From positions 620,001-684,000 of the forward strand of contig CAVWBH010000003.1 of assembly GCA_963753195.1 (NCBI GenBank): DNA of 64,000 nt. The letters run 5' to 3'. This document shows positions 34,301-45,794 of this stretch, piece by piece. Origin of the DNA: Palsa-504 sp963753195 (GTDB taxonomy: Bacteria > Actinomycetota > Actinomycetes > Streptosporangiales > Streptosporangiaceae). The notes beneath the pieces were generated by a model, which searched no databases, was not told the DNA's origin, and worked only from the letters and a program-made list of their open reading frames with translations. Positions within the stretch are counted from its first letter, which is position 1; each line of letters begins with the position of its first letter. The translations under genes and the position numbers were made by a program.

Positions 34301-36303
34301 AGCGCGGTCAGAGCGTCCTCGAAGACCTGCCGCAGGCCGCCGGGCGCGGCGACGGCCGGCGGCCGCAGGCCGAATTCATATATCCAGAACGAACCGGCGC
34401 TCGAGCTCCCGGTGAACTGATAGGGGTGCTCGTCGACGACCTCGAGCCCCAGGTGCTGCAGCTGCGGCAGGACCTCGGACAGCGTGATCGGCGAGCCCGA
34501 CCGGTACACCACCAGCGTCCATCGCTCCGGGTGCTCGACCAGGCGGACCGCGAACTCCTGCTCCGACTCGCGCAGCCCGAGCATCGTGGACAGGTCGCCG
34601 ACCGCCTCGGCCGGCGAGACGTCGGCCTTGTAGGTCCCGGGAATGAGCGCCTCGAACCGGTCGAGCAGGGCCCTGGCCCGCTCCTCACCGAGCTCCCCGG
34701 TCGCCTCGGCGTTGAGGTCCTCGTCCCAGGACCGCACCGCGGCGGCCAGCCTGCGCTGCAGCGCGGCCGCGTCCACCTGCGGCACCGTCCGGCCGCGCTC
34801 GGCCCGGACCACCACGTGCAGCCGGGCCAGGGCCGAGTCGCCGACGGTCGCGCTGTAGTCAACCGACGCCCCGTTCAGCGCCTCGCGCAGGATCTCCTGG
34901 GTGCGCAGCCGGACCTGCGTCGTGTACCGGTCCCGGGGCAGGTACACCAGGCAGGACATGTACCGGCCGTAGCGGTCCCGGCGGAGGAACAGCCTGGTCT
35001 GCTTGCGCTCGCTCAGGCGCAGCACGCCCAGCGCGATCGGGATGAGCTCCTCGGCCGAGATCTCGAACAGCTCCTCCCGCGGGTAGTCCTCGAGGATCTC
35101 GGCCAGATCCTTGGCGTCGTGGCTGCCGACGGCCAGCCCGGCCTCGATCAGCACGTGGGCCACCTTGCGCCGGATCACCGGCACGGTGGCGATGGGCGCG
35201 GTGTGCGCCGCGTGCGAATACAGGCCGAGGAACCTGAACTCCCCGGCGACCGCTCCGTCCGGGCCCAGCCTCTTGACCGAGACATAGTCCAGGTAGTTGG
35301 CGCGGTAGACGGTGGACCTGGAGTTGGCCTTGGCCAGCACCAGCCGCTCGGTCGGGTCCTGCGCCCGGGCCGCCACCTGTGCGGACAGCTTGCGCAGCGG
35401 GTCCCGGCCGCGCCGGGTGTGGCGGAGTATGCCCAGGCCGGTGCCGGGCACGGCGCGCAGGGCGGCGGCACCGTCGGCCGTCCGCACCAGGTCGTACTCG
35501 CGGTAGCCGAGGAAGGTGAAGTTGCCGTCGGCCAGCCAGCGCAGCAGGTCACCGGACTCGGCCGCCTCGCTGCCCGCCGGCCCGGTGAGATCGCCCGCCA
35601 GCCGGCGCGCCGCCGCCTCCATCCGGGCCCGGTCCTCGGCCGCGACGCGCACGTCGTCCAGGACCAGGCGCAGGTCCGTCTCGAGCTGCTGCGCGGCGAC
35701 CCGATCGCCGGGCGGCTCGAGCTCGACGTGGATCCAGGACTCGGTCAGCTCGTCCGGGGCGGGCGGGGCCGCCTCGTCGCCGCCGAGGCCGGCGATCTGG
35801 CCCAGGGTCCCGGCCACGTCCCGGCGGACGCGCAGCAGCGGGTGCACCAGCAGGCGGATCTCGGCCTGGTGGCGGTTCAGCCGGGTGGTGACCGAATCGA
35901 CCAGGTACGGCATGTCGTCAGTGACGATGTCCACCACCAGGCTCGGCGCGGCGCCCTGGTCGAGGTGCGCATGTCCCGCGTCGCGGACCTGGACCAGGGC
36001 CCGGCCCTGCGGCCGGCGCAGGCCGAGCCGGGCGTGGGCCTCGGCCACCACCGCCAGCCGCGAGGGCGAGGCCAGGTCCTCGGTGGCGACGCGGTGATAG
36101 TAGGCGCGCAGGTAGCGCAGCACGGCCTCGCCGTCCGCCGGATCCCGGTCTCCGCCGGTACTCGGGGCGGCGGAACCCAGGGCGGGGGAACCTAGGGCGG
36201 CGGAACCCAGGGCGGCAGCGTCCAGGGCCGGGTCATCCGGCCAGGCCTGGGCCGCCTTGATCAGCAGGGCTTCCCTGGCCTCGTCGGCATTGCTGTCCGG
36301 CAT
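31357..36303 (-). CDS. gdh: NAD-specific glutamate dehydrogenase, large (180-kDa) type
   Basis: The start is set at ATG 36303 (MPDSNADEAREALLIKAAQA), giving 1,648 residues, normal for this class. A long N-terminal regulatory region (residues 1-~700, with ACT-like segments) includes the GNFTFLGYREYDLVRTADG segment. The catalytic core contains ARGGLRWSDRLEDFRTEVLG, VKNAVIVPSGAKGGFVCKRL (Lys of the glutamate site), GTATFSDTANEIA, the NAD-binding GIGDMSGDVFGNGMLLSEHI and GGIGTYVKASRES. It oxidises glutamate to 2-oxoglutarate and ammonia, and P5C dehydrogenase nearby would supply glutamate. A short Ala/Gly/Ser repeat lies near the N-terminus. Confidence 0.93.
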   Translation of the reverse strand: MPDSNADEAREALLIKAAQAWPDDPALDAAALGSAALGSPALGSAAPSTGGDRDPADGEAVLRYLRAYYHRVATEDLASPSRLAVVAEAHARLGLRRPQGRALVQVRDAGHAHLDQGAAPSLVVDIVTDDMPYLVDSVTTRLNRHQAEIRLLVHPLLRVRRDVAGTLGQIAGLGGDEAAPPAPDELTESWIHVELEPPGDRVAAQQLETDLRLVLDDVRVAAEDRARMEAAARRLAGDLTGPAGSEAAESGDLLRWLADGNFTFLGYREYDLVRTADGAAALRAVPGTGLGILRHTRRGRDPLRKLSAQVAARAQDPTERLVLAKANSRSTVYRANYLDYVSVKRLGPDGAVAGEFRFLGLYSHAAHTAPIATVPVIRRKVAHVLIEAGLAVGSHDAKDLAEILEDYPREELFEISAEELIPIALGVLRLSERKQTRLFLRRDRYGRYMSCLVYLPRDRYTTQVRLRTQEILREALNGASVDYSATVGDSALARLHVVVRAERGRTVPQVDAAALQRRLAAAVRSWDEDLNAEATGELGEERARALLDRFEALIPGTYKADVSPAEAVGDLSTMLGLRESEQEFAVRLVEHPERWTLVVYRSGSPITLSEVLPQLQHLGLEVVDEHPYQFTGSSSAGSFWIYEFGLRPPAVAAPGGLRQVFEDALTALWHGQTEDDGFNALVLTAGLTWREATLLRAGAKYLRQAGMRFSEDYLQRVLRSNASITRLLVRLFESRFDPAKASGAAERCEAIAEEIRGQLDEVVSLDHDRILRSYLALIDATLRTNYYRAQNPGQADGPGYLVLKLDPSDIPGLTQPRPKFEIYVYSPRLEAVHLRFGRVARGGLRWSDRLEDFRTEVLGLVKAQEVKNAVIVPSGAKGGFVCKRLPDPADREAYQAEVLACYRTFIAAMLDVTDNIEADQVVPPPNVVRRDGDDPYLVVAADKGTATFSDTANEIAARYGYWLGDAFASGGSEGYDHKKMGITARGAWESVRVHFAALGMNPDTDDFTVAGIGDMSGDVFGNGMLLSEHIKLVAAFDHRHVFIDPDPDPAAGFAERSRLFALPRSSWADYDPALISPGGGVWPRSVKSVPVSAQTRTVLGLDAAVNALPPDELISAILAAQVDLLWNGGIGTYVKASRESHADVGDRSNDAVRIDAPRLHARVVGEGGNLGLTQAARIEYSLGGGLVNTDFIDNSAGVDTSDHEVNIKILLADAIRAGIIPAAARHRLLTDMTAEVAALVLRHNYRQNMALAAARSQASSLLHVHARYIRRLVRDKRLDPEQDVLPGEREIAERRSAGGGLTTPEFALLLAHTKISAGEEVLASGLPDDPYLRRVLDAYFPAQLRSAFAGQMESHPLRREIITTSVVNEMIDTSGTTFLFRLNEETGASVPDMTRAVLVARDVFDMPAFWRQVEQIEGQVSLAAQITLLLEGRKLTERAARWLLHFRRPPFDLEATVGFFADGVRTVRAGLPKLLTGRDLAGFEERRDSYLALGVSADLAERVAAMVPTYSAFDIVQVAAGVGRPIEETAEVYFDLADQLQITRLRDRITALPREDRWSAMARAALRDDLYAAHASLTRDVLGVSGSGPARTPDERLAAWASGNEAAVAMATQLLGEIWESERFTFTTLSVALRAIRTLVATSSLPQE
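36166..36225. repeat. 15-bp coding repeat near the glutamate dehydrogenase N-terminus
   Basis: Four consecutive GGCGGCGGAACCCAG-like units encode the linker ALGSAALGSPALGSA. The units differ by a few substitutions. Confidence 0.75.
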
Positions 36304-36349
36304 CGTCCACTTCCTCGTGTTGTGTGCTGGCCTTAGGGCTCCGCCTGCG

Positions 36350-38470
36350 CTAGGCCACTCTGCCACCTCTTTGTGACTTATTCTTCTCTTTAAGTAACCA
36401 TGCGGGCCCGGGGGCGGGGGGTTGCTGGGCGCTGTGCTGGTCCGGGGGGGCGACCCCCCGGTCCCCCCGGTGCTGGTCCGGGGAGGCGTCCCCCCGGTGC
36501 TGGTCCTCCCGGAAATAGGCGAGGACCTCCGGGTTGGCCAGCGCGTCCGGGTCGGCGGCCCGCTCCGGCTCGGTGCCGAGCAGGATCTTGCGCACCGGCA
36601 CCTCCAGCTTCTTCCCGGACAGGGTCCGCGGGATACCCGGCACCGGGCGGATCTCGTCCGGCACGTGCCGGGGGGACAGCTGGGATCGCAGGGCCGCGCG
36701 GAGCCGGCCGGCCAGGTCGTCGTCGAGTTCGCAGCCCGCGGCGGGTACGACAAACAGGATCAGCCGGCCTTCGGCGCCGAGCCTGCCGGTATCCACCACC
36801 AGGCTGTCGGCGATCTCGGCGAAGCCCTCGACCACCCGGTAGAACTCGCTGGTGCCCATGCGCACCCCGCCGCGGTTGAGGGTGGCGTCGGAGCGGCCGT
36901 AGATGACGCACCCGCCGTCGGGCAGCAACTCGATCCAGTCACCGTGCCGCCAGATCCCCGGGTAGGTGTCGAAGTAGCTCTCCCGGTAGCGGACCCCGCC
37001 GGGATCGTGCCAGAAGCCGACCGGCATCGACGGCATCGGCTGGGTGATGACCAGCTCGCCGACCTGGCCGACCACCGGCTGGCCCGCGTCGTCGTAGGCC
37101 GCCACCGCCGCGCCGAGACAGCGGCCGGAGATGACGCCGGCCCGGACCGGCAGCAGCGGGCAGGGCCCGACGAAGCCGGTGCACAGGTCGGTGCCGCCGG
37201 AGAAGGAGCCGAGCAGCAGGTCCGGCCCGACGTGCTCGTACACCCAGCCGAACGCCTCGGGCGGCAGCGGCGACCCGGTCGAGCCGAGGCCGCGCAGCGC
37301 CGACAGGTCGGCGTCGGCCCCCGGGTGCAGCCCGGCCTTCATGCAGGCGACCAGATAGGGGGCGCCGACGCCCAGGTAGGTGACGCCATGCTCGGCGGCC
37401 AGCCGCCACAGCCGGTCCGGGCCCGGCCAGGCGGCGCTGCCGTCGTAGAGCACGATGGTCGCTCCGGTCAGCAGGCCGCCGACCAGGTAGTTCCACATCA
37501 TCCAGCCGGTGGTGGTGTACCAGGCGAACACGTCCGCGGGCCGCAGGTCCTGGTGGAACGAGAGGGCCTTGAGGTGCTCGAGCACGATCCCGCCGTGACC
37601 GTGCATGATCGGCTTCGGCATCCCGGTGGTGCCCGAGGAGTAGACCACCCAGAGCGGATGGTCGAAGGGCACCTCCTCGAACTCCGGCTCGCGCGCCCCG
37701 CCGGCCTGCGGGCCCAGGTCTTCCCAGCGGGTGAACGGCCCGGGGGCAGCGCCGGTCAGGTTGACCATGACCACCGCGGACAGGCCGGGCAGGGCGGCGG
37801 CCACCTCGTCGACCAGGGCGGCGCGGGGGAAGTCCCGGCCCCCGTAGGTGTAGCCGTCGCAGGCGATGAGCACGGCCGGCTCGATCTGCGCGAACCGGTC
37901 AATGACCGCGCGCGCGCCGAAGTCCGGCGAGCACGAGGACCAGATCGCGCCGATGCTCGCGGCCGCGAGCAGGCCGATGACCGCCTCGGGCACGTTCGGC
38001 AGCAGGGCCGCGACCCGGTCGCCGCGGCGGACACCGAGGGCGCGCAGCCCGCGCGCCACGCGGGCGACCTCACTGGCGAGGTGAGCGTAGGTCAGGCGCC
38101 CGGCCCGGGACCGTTCAGAATCAAAGATGATGGCGGTGCGATCCGGATCGGTCCAGGCGGTCCGCAGTGCGTTACGGGCGTAATTCAGCGTGGCGCCGGT
38201 GAACCACTGCACGTCGGGCATGACCTCGCCGGCCAGGACCGGGCCCGGGCCGCGGTAGCCGAGCACCTCGAAGTAGTCCCAGACCGCGGCCCAGAACGGG
38301 CCGGGCTGCGTCACCGACCACTGCCACAGGTCGGGGTAGCCGTCGAACTGGTGCCCGCGGCCGGCCAGCCAGCGGATGAACCGGGTGACGCGGGCGTCGT
38401 GGACGGTCTGCTGGTCCGGCTCCCACAGCACCGCCCCGTAGCCGCGGCTGGTCAGGTCAGGAGTATCCAT
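36350..38470 (-). CDS. Acetoacetyl-CoA synthetase
   Basis: The start is at ATG 38470 (MDTPDLTSRGYGAVLWEPDQ), giving 706 residues. It is an ANL adenylate-forming enzyme: the N-terminal cap TRFIRWLAGRGHQFDGYPDL is typical of acetoacetate ligases, the phosphate loop is YSSGTTGMPKPIMHGHGG, then WYTTTGWMMWNYLVGGLL, FSGGTDLCTGF, YGRSDATLNRGGVRMG and the catalytic Lys in LSGKKLEVPVRKIL. It activates acetoacetate to acetoacetyl-CoA in the cytosol. The last 60 residues after KILLGTEPER are low-complexity (DQHRGD repeats from G/C-rich direct repeats) and unlike the family. Confidence 0.9.
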   Translation of the reverse strand: MDTPDLTSRGYGAVLWEPDQQTVHDARVTRFIRWLAGRGHQFDGYPDLWQWSVTQPGPFWAAVWDYFEVLGYRGPGPVLAGEVMPDVQWFTGATLNYARNALRTAWTDPDRTAIIFDSERSRAGRLTYAHLASEVARVARGLRALGVRRGDRVAALLPNVPEAVIGLLAAASIGAIWSSCSPDFGARAVIDRFAQIEPAVLIACDGYTYGGRDFPRAALVDEVAAALPGLSAVVMVNLTGAAPGPFTRWEDLGPQAGGAREPEFEEVPFDHPLWVVYSSGTTGMPKPIMHGHGGIVLEHLKALSFHQDLRPADVFAWYTTTGWMMWNYLVGGLLTGATIVLYDGSAAWPGPDRLWRLAAEHGVTYLGVGAPYLVACMKAGLHPGADADLSALRGLGSTGSPLPPEAFGWVYEHVGPDLLLGSFSGGTDLCTGFVGPCPLLPVRAGVISGRCLGAAVAAYDDAGQPVVGQVGELVITQPMPSMPVGFWHDPGGVRYRESYFDTYPGIWRHGDWIELLPDGGCVIYGRSDATLNRGGVRMGTSEFYRVVEGFAEIADSLVVDTGRLGAEGRLILFVVPAAGCELDDDLAGRLRAALRSQLSPRHVPDEIRPVPGIPRTLSGKKLEVPVRKILLGTEPERAADPDALANPEVLAYFREDQHRGDASPDQHRGDRGVAPPDQHSAQQPPAPGPAWLLKEKNKSQRGGRVA

Positions 38471-38561
38471 GGCCCCAGCATCGCGGCATCCTGGCGCGCC
38501 TGGCAACGGCCCGTCAGGCGCTGACGCCGACGTATCCACATTGATCACCATAGGTCAGGAT

Positions 38562-39287
38562 TCAGGGGCTTACGGCCTCCGTGAGCCGGGTGATCAGGGC
38601 CATGAACGCGGCCGTGTCGACCAGGTCGGGCAGCACCGCGTCGGCCCCCGCATCCCGCAGCTCGGCCGCGCTGGCCCGGCCGCTCGCCACCGCCAGCGAC
38701 CTGGCCCCGCCGATCCGGGCCGCGTCCACGTCGCGGGGCGAGTCCGCGACGTACACGGTCGCGTCCTCGCCGAACGTGACGCCCCGGGCGTCTGCGGCGC
38801 GCTGCCGGGCCACCCGCAGCAAGGTGCCCTTGGGGTAGGCCTCGGAGCCGTAGCCGCCGATGTCGAAATCGACGAAGCCGTCCAGGCCGAACGCCCGCAG
38901 CTTCACCATCGCGGCCGGCCTGCTGTTGCCGGTCAGCACGGTCGCCGTCGCGCCGTCGAGCTTGGCCACGGCGGCCATGGCCGCGGCCGCGCCTGGCAGC
39001 AGCTGGCCGCGCGCGGCCAGGTCCTCCTGGCGGGCGGCCAGGGCCGCGGCCAGCTGGGCGCTGAACGGCTCGAGCAGGCGCTCAGCCTCCAGGTCCGCGC
39101 GCACGTCCACGCCGTTCAGCGCGAGCGCATCGAAGAAGATCTCTGACTCCGACCGGCCCGCCATCTGCGGCAGCTGGATCAGCGGGCGGCGCGCCACCGC
39201 CTCGAACGCCTCGGCGTAGGCCCCTCGGGTGACCCGGGCTACATCGACTAGGGTCAGGTCGATATTCCACAGAACCAGCCGGTGAAT
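38562..39287 (-). CDS. HAD-superfamily hydrolase-like protein with ATT start and Asn in motif I
   Basis: Family sequence extends upstream of the first GTG (39197) as HRLVLWNIDLTLVDVARVTR, and the only good start is ATT at 39287, six bases after GGAGGG. 241 residues. HAD motif I should be DxDxT but reads NIDLT, so the nucleophilic Asp is Asn (codon AAT, 39264-39266). Motif II is VLTGNS, motif III Lys lies in EAYPKGTLL, and motif IV is YVADSPRDVDAAR. The cap domain is helical. With Asn in place of the nucleophile, phosphatase activity is doubtful. It lies 19 bp after pruA. Confidence 0.82.
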   Translation of the reverse strand: MHRLVLWNIDLTLVDVARVTRGAYAEAFEAVARRPLIQLPQMAGRSESEIFFDALALNGVDVRADLEAERLLEPFSAQLAAALAARQEDLAARGQLLPGAAAAMAAVAKLDGATATVLTGNSRPAAMVKLRAFGLDGFVDFDIGGYGSEAYPKGTLLRVARQRAADARGVTFGEDATVYVADSPRDVDAARIGGARSLAVASGRASAAELRDAGADAVLPDLVDTAAFMALITRLTEAVSP

Positions 39288-39306
39288 GGCGCCCTCCGAC
39301 GATATG

Positions 39307-40938
39307 TCAACCCATGTGAGGGTACCGGTAGTCGGTGGGGGGCACGAACAGCTCCTTGATCGCCCGGGCCGAGACCCAGCGGATCAGGTTGAGGATCGAG
39401 CCGGCCTTGTCGTCGGTGCCGCTGGCCCGGGCGCCGCCGAAGGGCTGCTGGCCGACGACCGCCCCGGTGGGCTTGTCGTTGATGTAGAAGTTGCCCGCCG
39501 AATAGCGCAGCGCCGCGGTGGCGTGCGCGATCGCCGCGCGGTCGGTGGCCAGCACCGATCCGGTCAGCGCGTACGGGGCGACGTCCGCGGCCTGGGTCAG
39601 GACCTGCGGGTAGGCGTCATCCGGGTAGACGTGGACGGCCAGGATCGGGCCGAAGTACTCGGTGCTGAAGACCTCATCAGCGGGGTCGGAGCACTCCAGC
39701 ACCGTGGGCCGGACGAAGAATCCGTTCGTGTCGTCGTAGCGGCCCCCGGCCAGGACATTGATGGTGGGTGTGCTGCGGGCCCGGTCGATCGCGGCGGCGT
39801 GCTTGGCGAAGGCCCGGGCGTCGATGACGGCCCCCATGAACAGCGAGAGGTCGGAGGTGACGTCGCCCATGCTCAGCGACTCGACCTGGCTCAGGAAGTC
39901 ATCGCGAGTCGTCCTCCAGACCGACTCGGCGATGTAGGCGCGGGAGGCCGCGGAGCACTTCTGCCCCTGGTAGTCGAACGCGCCGCGGATCAGCGTGGCC
40001 GTGATGGCGGCGGGGTCGGCTGACGGGTGCGCGATGACGAAGTCCTTGCCGCCCGTCTCCCCCACCACCCGGGGGTAGTTGCGGTACCGCGCGACGTTCT
40101 CCCCGACGGTGCGCCACAGGTGCTGGAAGGTCCCGGTGGAGCCGGTGAAGTGGATGCCGGCCAGGTCGGGGTGGGTCAGCGCGACCTGGGATACCGCCTG
40201 CCCGTCCCCGGTGACCAGGTTGATCACGCCGGGGGGCAGGCCGGCCGCCTCGAGCAGGCGCATGATGTAGTGCGCGGCGAGCTGCTGGGTGGGCGACGGC
40301 TTCCACACCACCACGTTGCCCAGCAGCGCCGGGGCGGTCGGCAGGTTCCCGGCGATCGAGGTGAAGTTGAACGGCGTGATGGCCAGGACGAATCCCTCGA
40401 GCGGGCGGTAGTCCATCCGGTTCCACGTGCCCGGCGCCGACTCCGGCTGCTCGGACAGCAGCCGGCGGGCGAAGTACACGTTGTAGCGCCAGAAGTCGAT
40501 CAGCTCGCAGGCGGCGTCGATCTCGGCCTGGTAGGGCGATTTGGACTGGCCGAGCATGGTCGCCGCGTTCAACGTGGCGCGCCAGGGGCCGGCCAGCAGG
40601 TCGGCCGCCTTGAGGAAGATCGCGGCCCGGTCGTCGAAGTCCAGCTCGCGCCAGGCCGGGGCGGCCTGCTTGGCCGCGTAGATGGCGGCGGCCACGTCGA
40701 CGTTGGTGGCGTTACCCAGCTGGCCGAGCACGTGCGCGCGGTTGTGCGGCTGCACCACGTCGATCAGCTCGCCGGCGGCCATCTGGGGCCGGCCGCCGAT
40801 GGTCATGGTGAGCTCGGCCCGCTGGCCGGCCAGCTCCTTGATCTTGGCCTCCAGCGCGGCTCGCTCATGGCTGCCGGGCTGGTACGAGCGGACCGGCTCG
40901 TTGGCCGGTCCTGGGGTCCTGGAGACGGCGTCTATCAC
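39307..40938 (-). CDS. pruA: 1-pyrroline-5-carboxylate (glutamate semialdehyde) dehydrogenase
   Basis: A 543-residue protein starting at GTG 40938 behind an AGGAGC site. Landmarks are FNFTSIAGNLPTAPALLGN, VVWKPSPTQQLAAHY (NAD site Lys), GVINLVTGDGQAVSQV, FTGSTGTFQHLW, the general base in VVGETGGKDFVIAHPSADPA and the catalytic Cys in FDYQGQKCSAASRAYI. EYFGPILAVHVY and QQPFGGARASGTDDKAG complete the P5CDH type. It oxidises glutamate semialdehyde to glutamate in proline catabolism. No proline dehydrogenase is adjacent. The HAD gene follows in the same orientation. Confidence 0.94.
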   Translation of the reverse strand: MIDAVSRTPGPANEPVRSYQPGSHERAALEAKIKELAGQRAELTMTIGGRPQMAAGELIDVVQPHNRAHVLGQLGNATNVDVAAAIYAAKQAAPAWRELDFDDRAAIFLKAADLLAGPWRATLNAATMLGQSKSPYQAEIDAACELIDFWRYNVYFARRLLSEQPESAPGTWNRMDYRPLEGFVLAITPFNFTSIAGNLPTAPALLGNVVVWKPSPTQQLAAHYIMRLLEAAGLPPGVINLVTGDGQAVSQVALTHPDLAGIHFTGSTGTFQHLWRTVGENVARYRNYPRVVGETGGKDFVIAHPSADPAAITATLIRGAFDYQGQKCSAASRAYIAESVWRTTRDDFLSQVESLSMGDVTSDLSLFMGAVIDARAFAKHAAAIDRARSTPTINVLAGGRYDDTNGFFVRPTVLECSDPADEVFSTEYFGPILAVHVYPDDAYPQVLTQAADVAPYALTGSVLATDRAAIAHATAALRYSAGNFYINDKPTGAVVGQQPFGGARASGTDDKAGSILNLIRWVSARAIKELFVPPTDYRYPHMG

Positions 40939-41059
40939 GATCGCTCCTGGCGTTCGGTTTTCGGTTTTCGGTCTTCGTGGCTGGTGGCGTACCCCTTATC
41001 GTCGCACGGTAACTCGGCCTGTCACCCGGCCTGGCACGCGGCCTGCTCACCCGGCCTGC

Positions 41060-41554
41060 TCACCCGGCCAGGTAGGACAGCTCCTGGGTGGCATACCAGC
41101 CGAGCTCGTGGCCTTCGGCGCCGTCCACGGTGAACTGCGCGTCCTCATCGCCCCCGTCGGCGGCGGGCAGCGCGCGGGCCGCGCGGCGCACATCCGCTTC
41201 GGCTTCCGTGTCGTCCACATGGGCGGAGGCCACGCGGGCCAGGGGGACCGGCTGGAGGATGATCACCCGGGCTGGTTCGGTGTCTCGCGCATCCCAGCTC
41301 ACCTGCTCGGCCGGCATCTCCGCGGCCAGCACCACCCGGCGGGGCGGCGTCACCGGGTCGGCCGCGATCAGCCGCAGCGACGCGCGGGCCGCCTCGGTCA
41401 GCGCGGCGTACTCGAGTTCCTCGGCGTCCCCGCTGGCGTACGCCTCGCGCAGCGCGGGCGTGACCGCGAACCCCGGCAGCGGGCCGGGCCCGACCTGGCC
41501 GGCCTGCAAGGCCTGGCCCAGGGCCGGGAGGGTTGAGGCCAAGAAGACGCGCAT
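41060..41554 (-). CDS. DUF6912-like conserved protein
   Basis: A 164-residue protein beginning MRVFLASTLPALGQALQAGQ, with FAVTPALREAYASGDAEELE, YAALTEAARASLRLIAADP, RRVVLAAEMPAEQV and the C-terminal GHELGWYATQELSYL. This matches an actinobacterial family of unknown function I know as DUF6912; the name is tentative. AGGAG precedes the ATG, and the gene starts 17 bp after the vsr stop, so the two are probably co-transcribed. There is no signal peptide, so it is probably cytosolic. Confidence 0.72.
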   Translation of the reverse strand: MRVFLASTLPALGQALQAGQVGPGPLPGFAVTPALREAYASGDAEELEYAALTEAARASLRLIAADPVTPPRRVVLAAEMPAEQVSWDARDTEPARVIILQPVPLARVASAHVDDTEAEADVRRAARALPAADGGDEDAQFTVDGAEGHELGWYATQELSYLAG

Positions 41555-41571
41555 GGTGGGACTCCTGAGCG

Positions 41572-42036
41572 TTAGTCAGCTTCCGGCGCCTGGGGCACCG
41601 CCTGGGGCACCGCAGGGATGGCACCCACCGCGGTCACCACGGCCGCGGTGGCCTCGTCCAGCGGCATGTGCTCCCACAAGCGGATCACCGACCAGCCGGC
41701 CAGCGTCAGCGCCGCATCGTTGGCCCGGTCACGCTCGACGTTCCGCAGCAGCTTCGGGCCCCAGTACCACTCGTTCGCCTGGGGCTTGGATCCGTGCTCC
41801 GGGCACGCGTGCCAGAAGCAGCCGTCGACGAAGACGGCCACCTTGCGCGCGGTGAACACGATGTCGGGCCGGACCCGCCTACCGCCGTCCAGGTCCAGCC
41901 GGTAGTCCTTGCGGTAGCGGTAGCCGAGCTGATGCAGGGCGCGGCGCAGGGCCAGTTCGGGCTTGGTGTCCGTGCGACGGATGGCCCGCATGTTGGCCGC
42001 CCGGCCCGCGCTGGACGGCAGCGGATATTCCGGCAC
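41572..42036 (-). CDS. vsr: Very short patch repair (Vsr) endonuclease
   Basis: A 154-residue protein. The Vsr core is complete: NMRAIRRTDTKPELALRRAL, YRYRKDYRLDLDGGRRVRPD (metal Asp), IVFTARKVAVFVDGCFWHAC, PEH, then YWGPKLLRNVERD and GWSVIRLWEHM. Vsr nicks 5' of T in T:G mismatches that arise from deaminated 5-methylcytosine. It normally sits beside a cytosine-5 methyltransferase, and none is in this window. It starts at GTG and has a DUF6912-like gene downstream. Confidence 0.9.
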   Translation of the reverse strand: MPEYPLPSSAGRAANMRAIRRTDTKPELALRRALHQLGYRYRKDYRLDLDGGRRVRPDIVFTARKVAVFVDGCFWHACPEHGSKPQANEWYWGPKLLRNVERDRANDAALTLAGWSVIRLWEHMPLDEATAAVVTAVGAIPAVPQAVPQAPEAD

Positions 42037-42179
42037 GCGTAAAGGCTAGACCTGTCCCCTGGTCGCAGCGCATGGGCCCGGGAAATGTCACTGGCCCGAG
42101 GTACAACGTGGGCAGCCGAGCCTGGTGCGAACACGGCCGCCACGGGCGCGATTGTTCACCAGACCCGGAAGGCAGGACC

Positions 42180-42791
42180 ATGCCCTCGGACGCTGCCCGG
42201 CCGGGCTTGCGCCTGGTCAAGGTGCCTGATGCGGCGCCGCCGTACGACTGTCCAGTGCACGGCACTCGTTGCCCGGAGCGCGCGCCCGGCGGGACATCTT
42301 TGGCCGGCGGGGCATCCTCGGCCGGCGGGGCATCCTCGGCTCGCGGGGCATCCTCGGCTCGCGGGGCATCCTCGGCTGGCGGGGCACGGGCCGGCGGGGC
42401 ATCGTCGGCCGTACGTGCCGCGGCCGGGCCGGGTGACCAGGGCTCGGGCTCATCGGCGGCGGGCCCGACGGCCGCGCTGGCCGTGGTGATCGTGGAAACC
42501 CTGGCGGGCGTGCGGCCGGAAAGGCAGCTGATCCCCCTGACCACGGATCGCGTCCGGACGCGCATCCGGAGCCTGGGCCCGCTGCTGCGCTGCGATCAGC
42601 GGCCCCGGGTGCTGCGCATTGTCGCATCACGGCCCCGGCCGCGCGTGGTGGAGATGACGATGGTGGTGACGTTCGGGCCGCGATCGCGGGCCCTGGCCCT
42701 GCGCTTCGAGCACGCGGCCGCCCGCCCGGCCCGGCCGGGCGGGCCAGCGCGCCCGGCGCGCTGGCTGTGCACCGCCATCGAGACGGGCTGA
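42180..42791 (+). CDS. Rv3235-family protein with repeat linker
   Basis: The start is at ATG 42180 (MPSDAARPGLRLVKVPDAAP); longer versions are possible. 203 residues. A short N-terminal motif YDCPVHGTRC is joined by a GASSAG-repeat linker to a C-terminal domain: ALAVVIVETLAGVRPERQLI, PLTTDRVRTRIRSL, VVEMTMVVTFGPRSRALALRF. The C-terminal domain resembles the Rv3235 family encoded next to secA in mycobacteria, function unknown. Its stop abuts the secA stop with no spacer. Confidence 0.75.
   Translation: MPSDAARPGLRLVKVPDAAPPYDCPVHGTRCPERAPGGTSLAGGASSAGGASSARGASSARGASSAGGARAGGASSAVRAAAGPGDQGSGSSAAGPTAALAVVIVETLAGVRPERQLIPLTTDRVRTRIRSLGPLLRCDQRPRVLRIVASRPRPRVVEMTMVVTFGPRSRALALRFEHAAARPARPGGPARPARWLCTAIETG
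42306..42410. repeat. 18-bp coding minisatellite
   Basis: About six consecutive GGCGGGGCATCCTCGGCC-like units encode GASSAG/GASSAR. It forms the linker of the Rv3235-like protein; units differ by one or two bases. Confidence 0.85.

Positions 42792-45794
<3,003 letters not shown>

Noticed and set aside
33922..36195. Long plus-strand open frame antisense to glutamate dehydrogenase
   Set aside because: No recognisable motifs; typical high-GC antisense frame.
36320..36378. Minus-strand stretch resembling a tRNA D-arm (GGTGGCAGAGTGGCCTAGCG)
   Set aside because: No acceptor stem, anticodon arm or T-arm (GGTTCGA-type) sequence can be completed around it.
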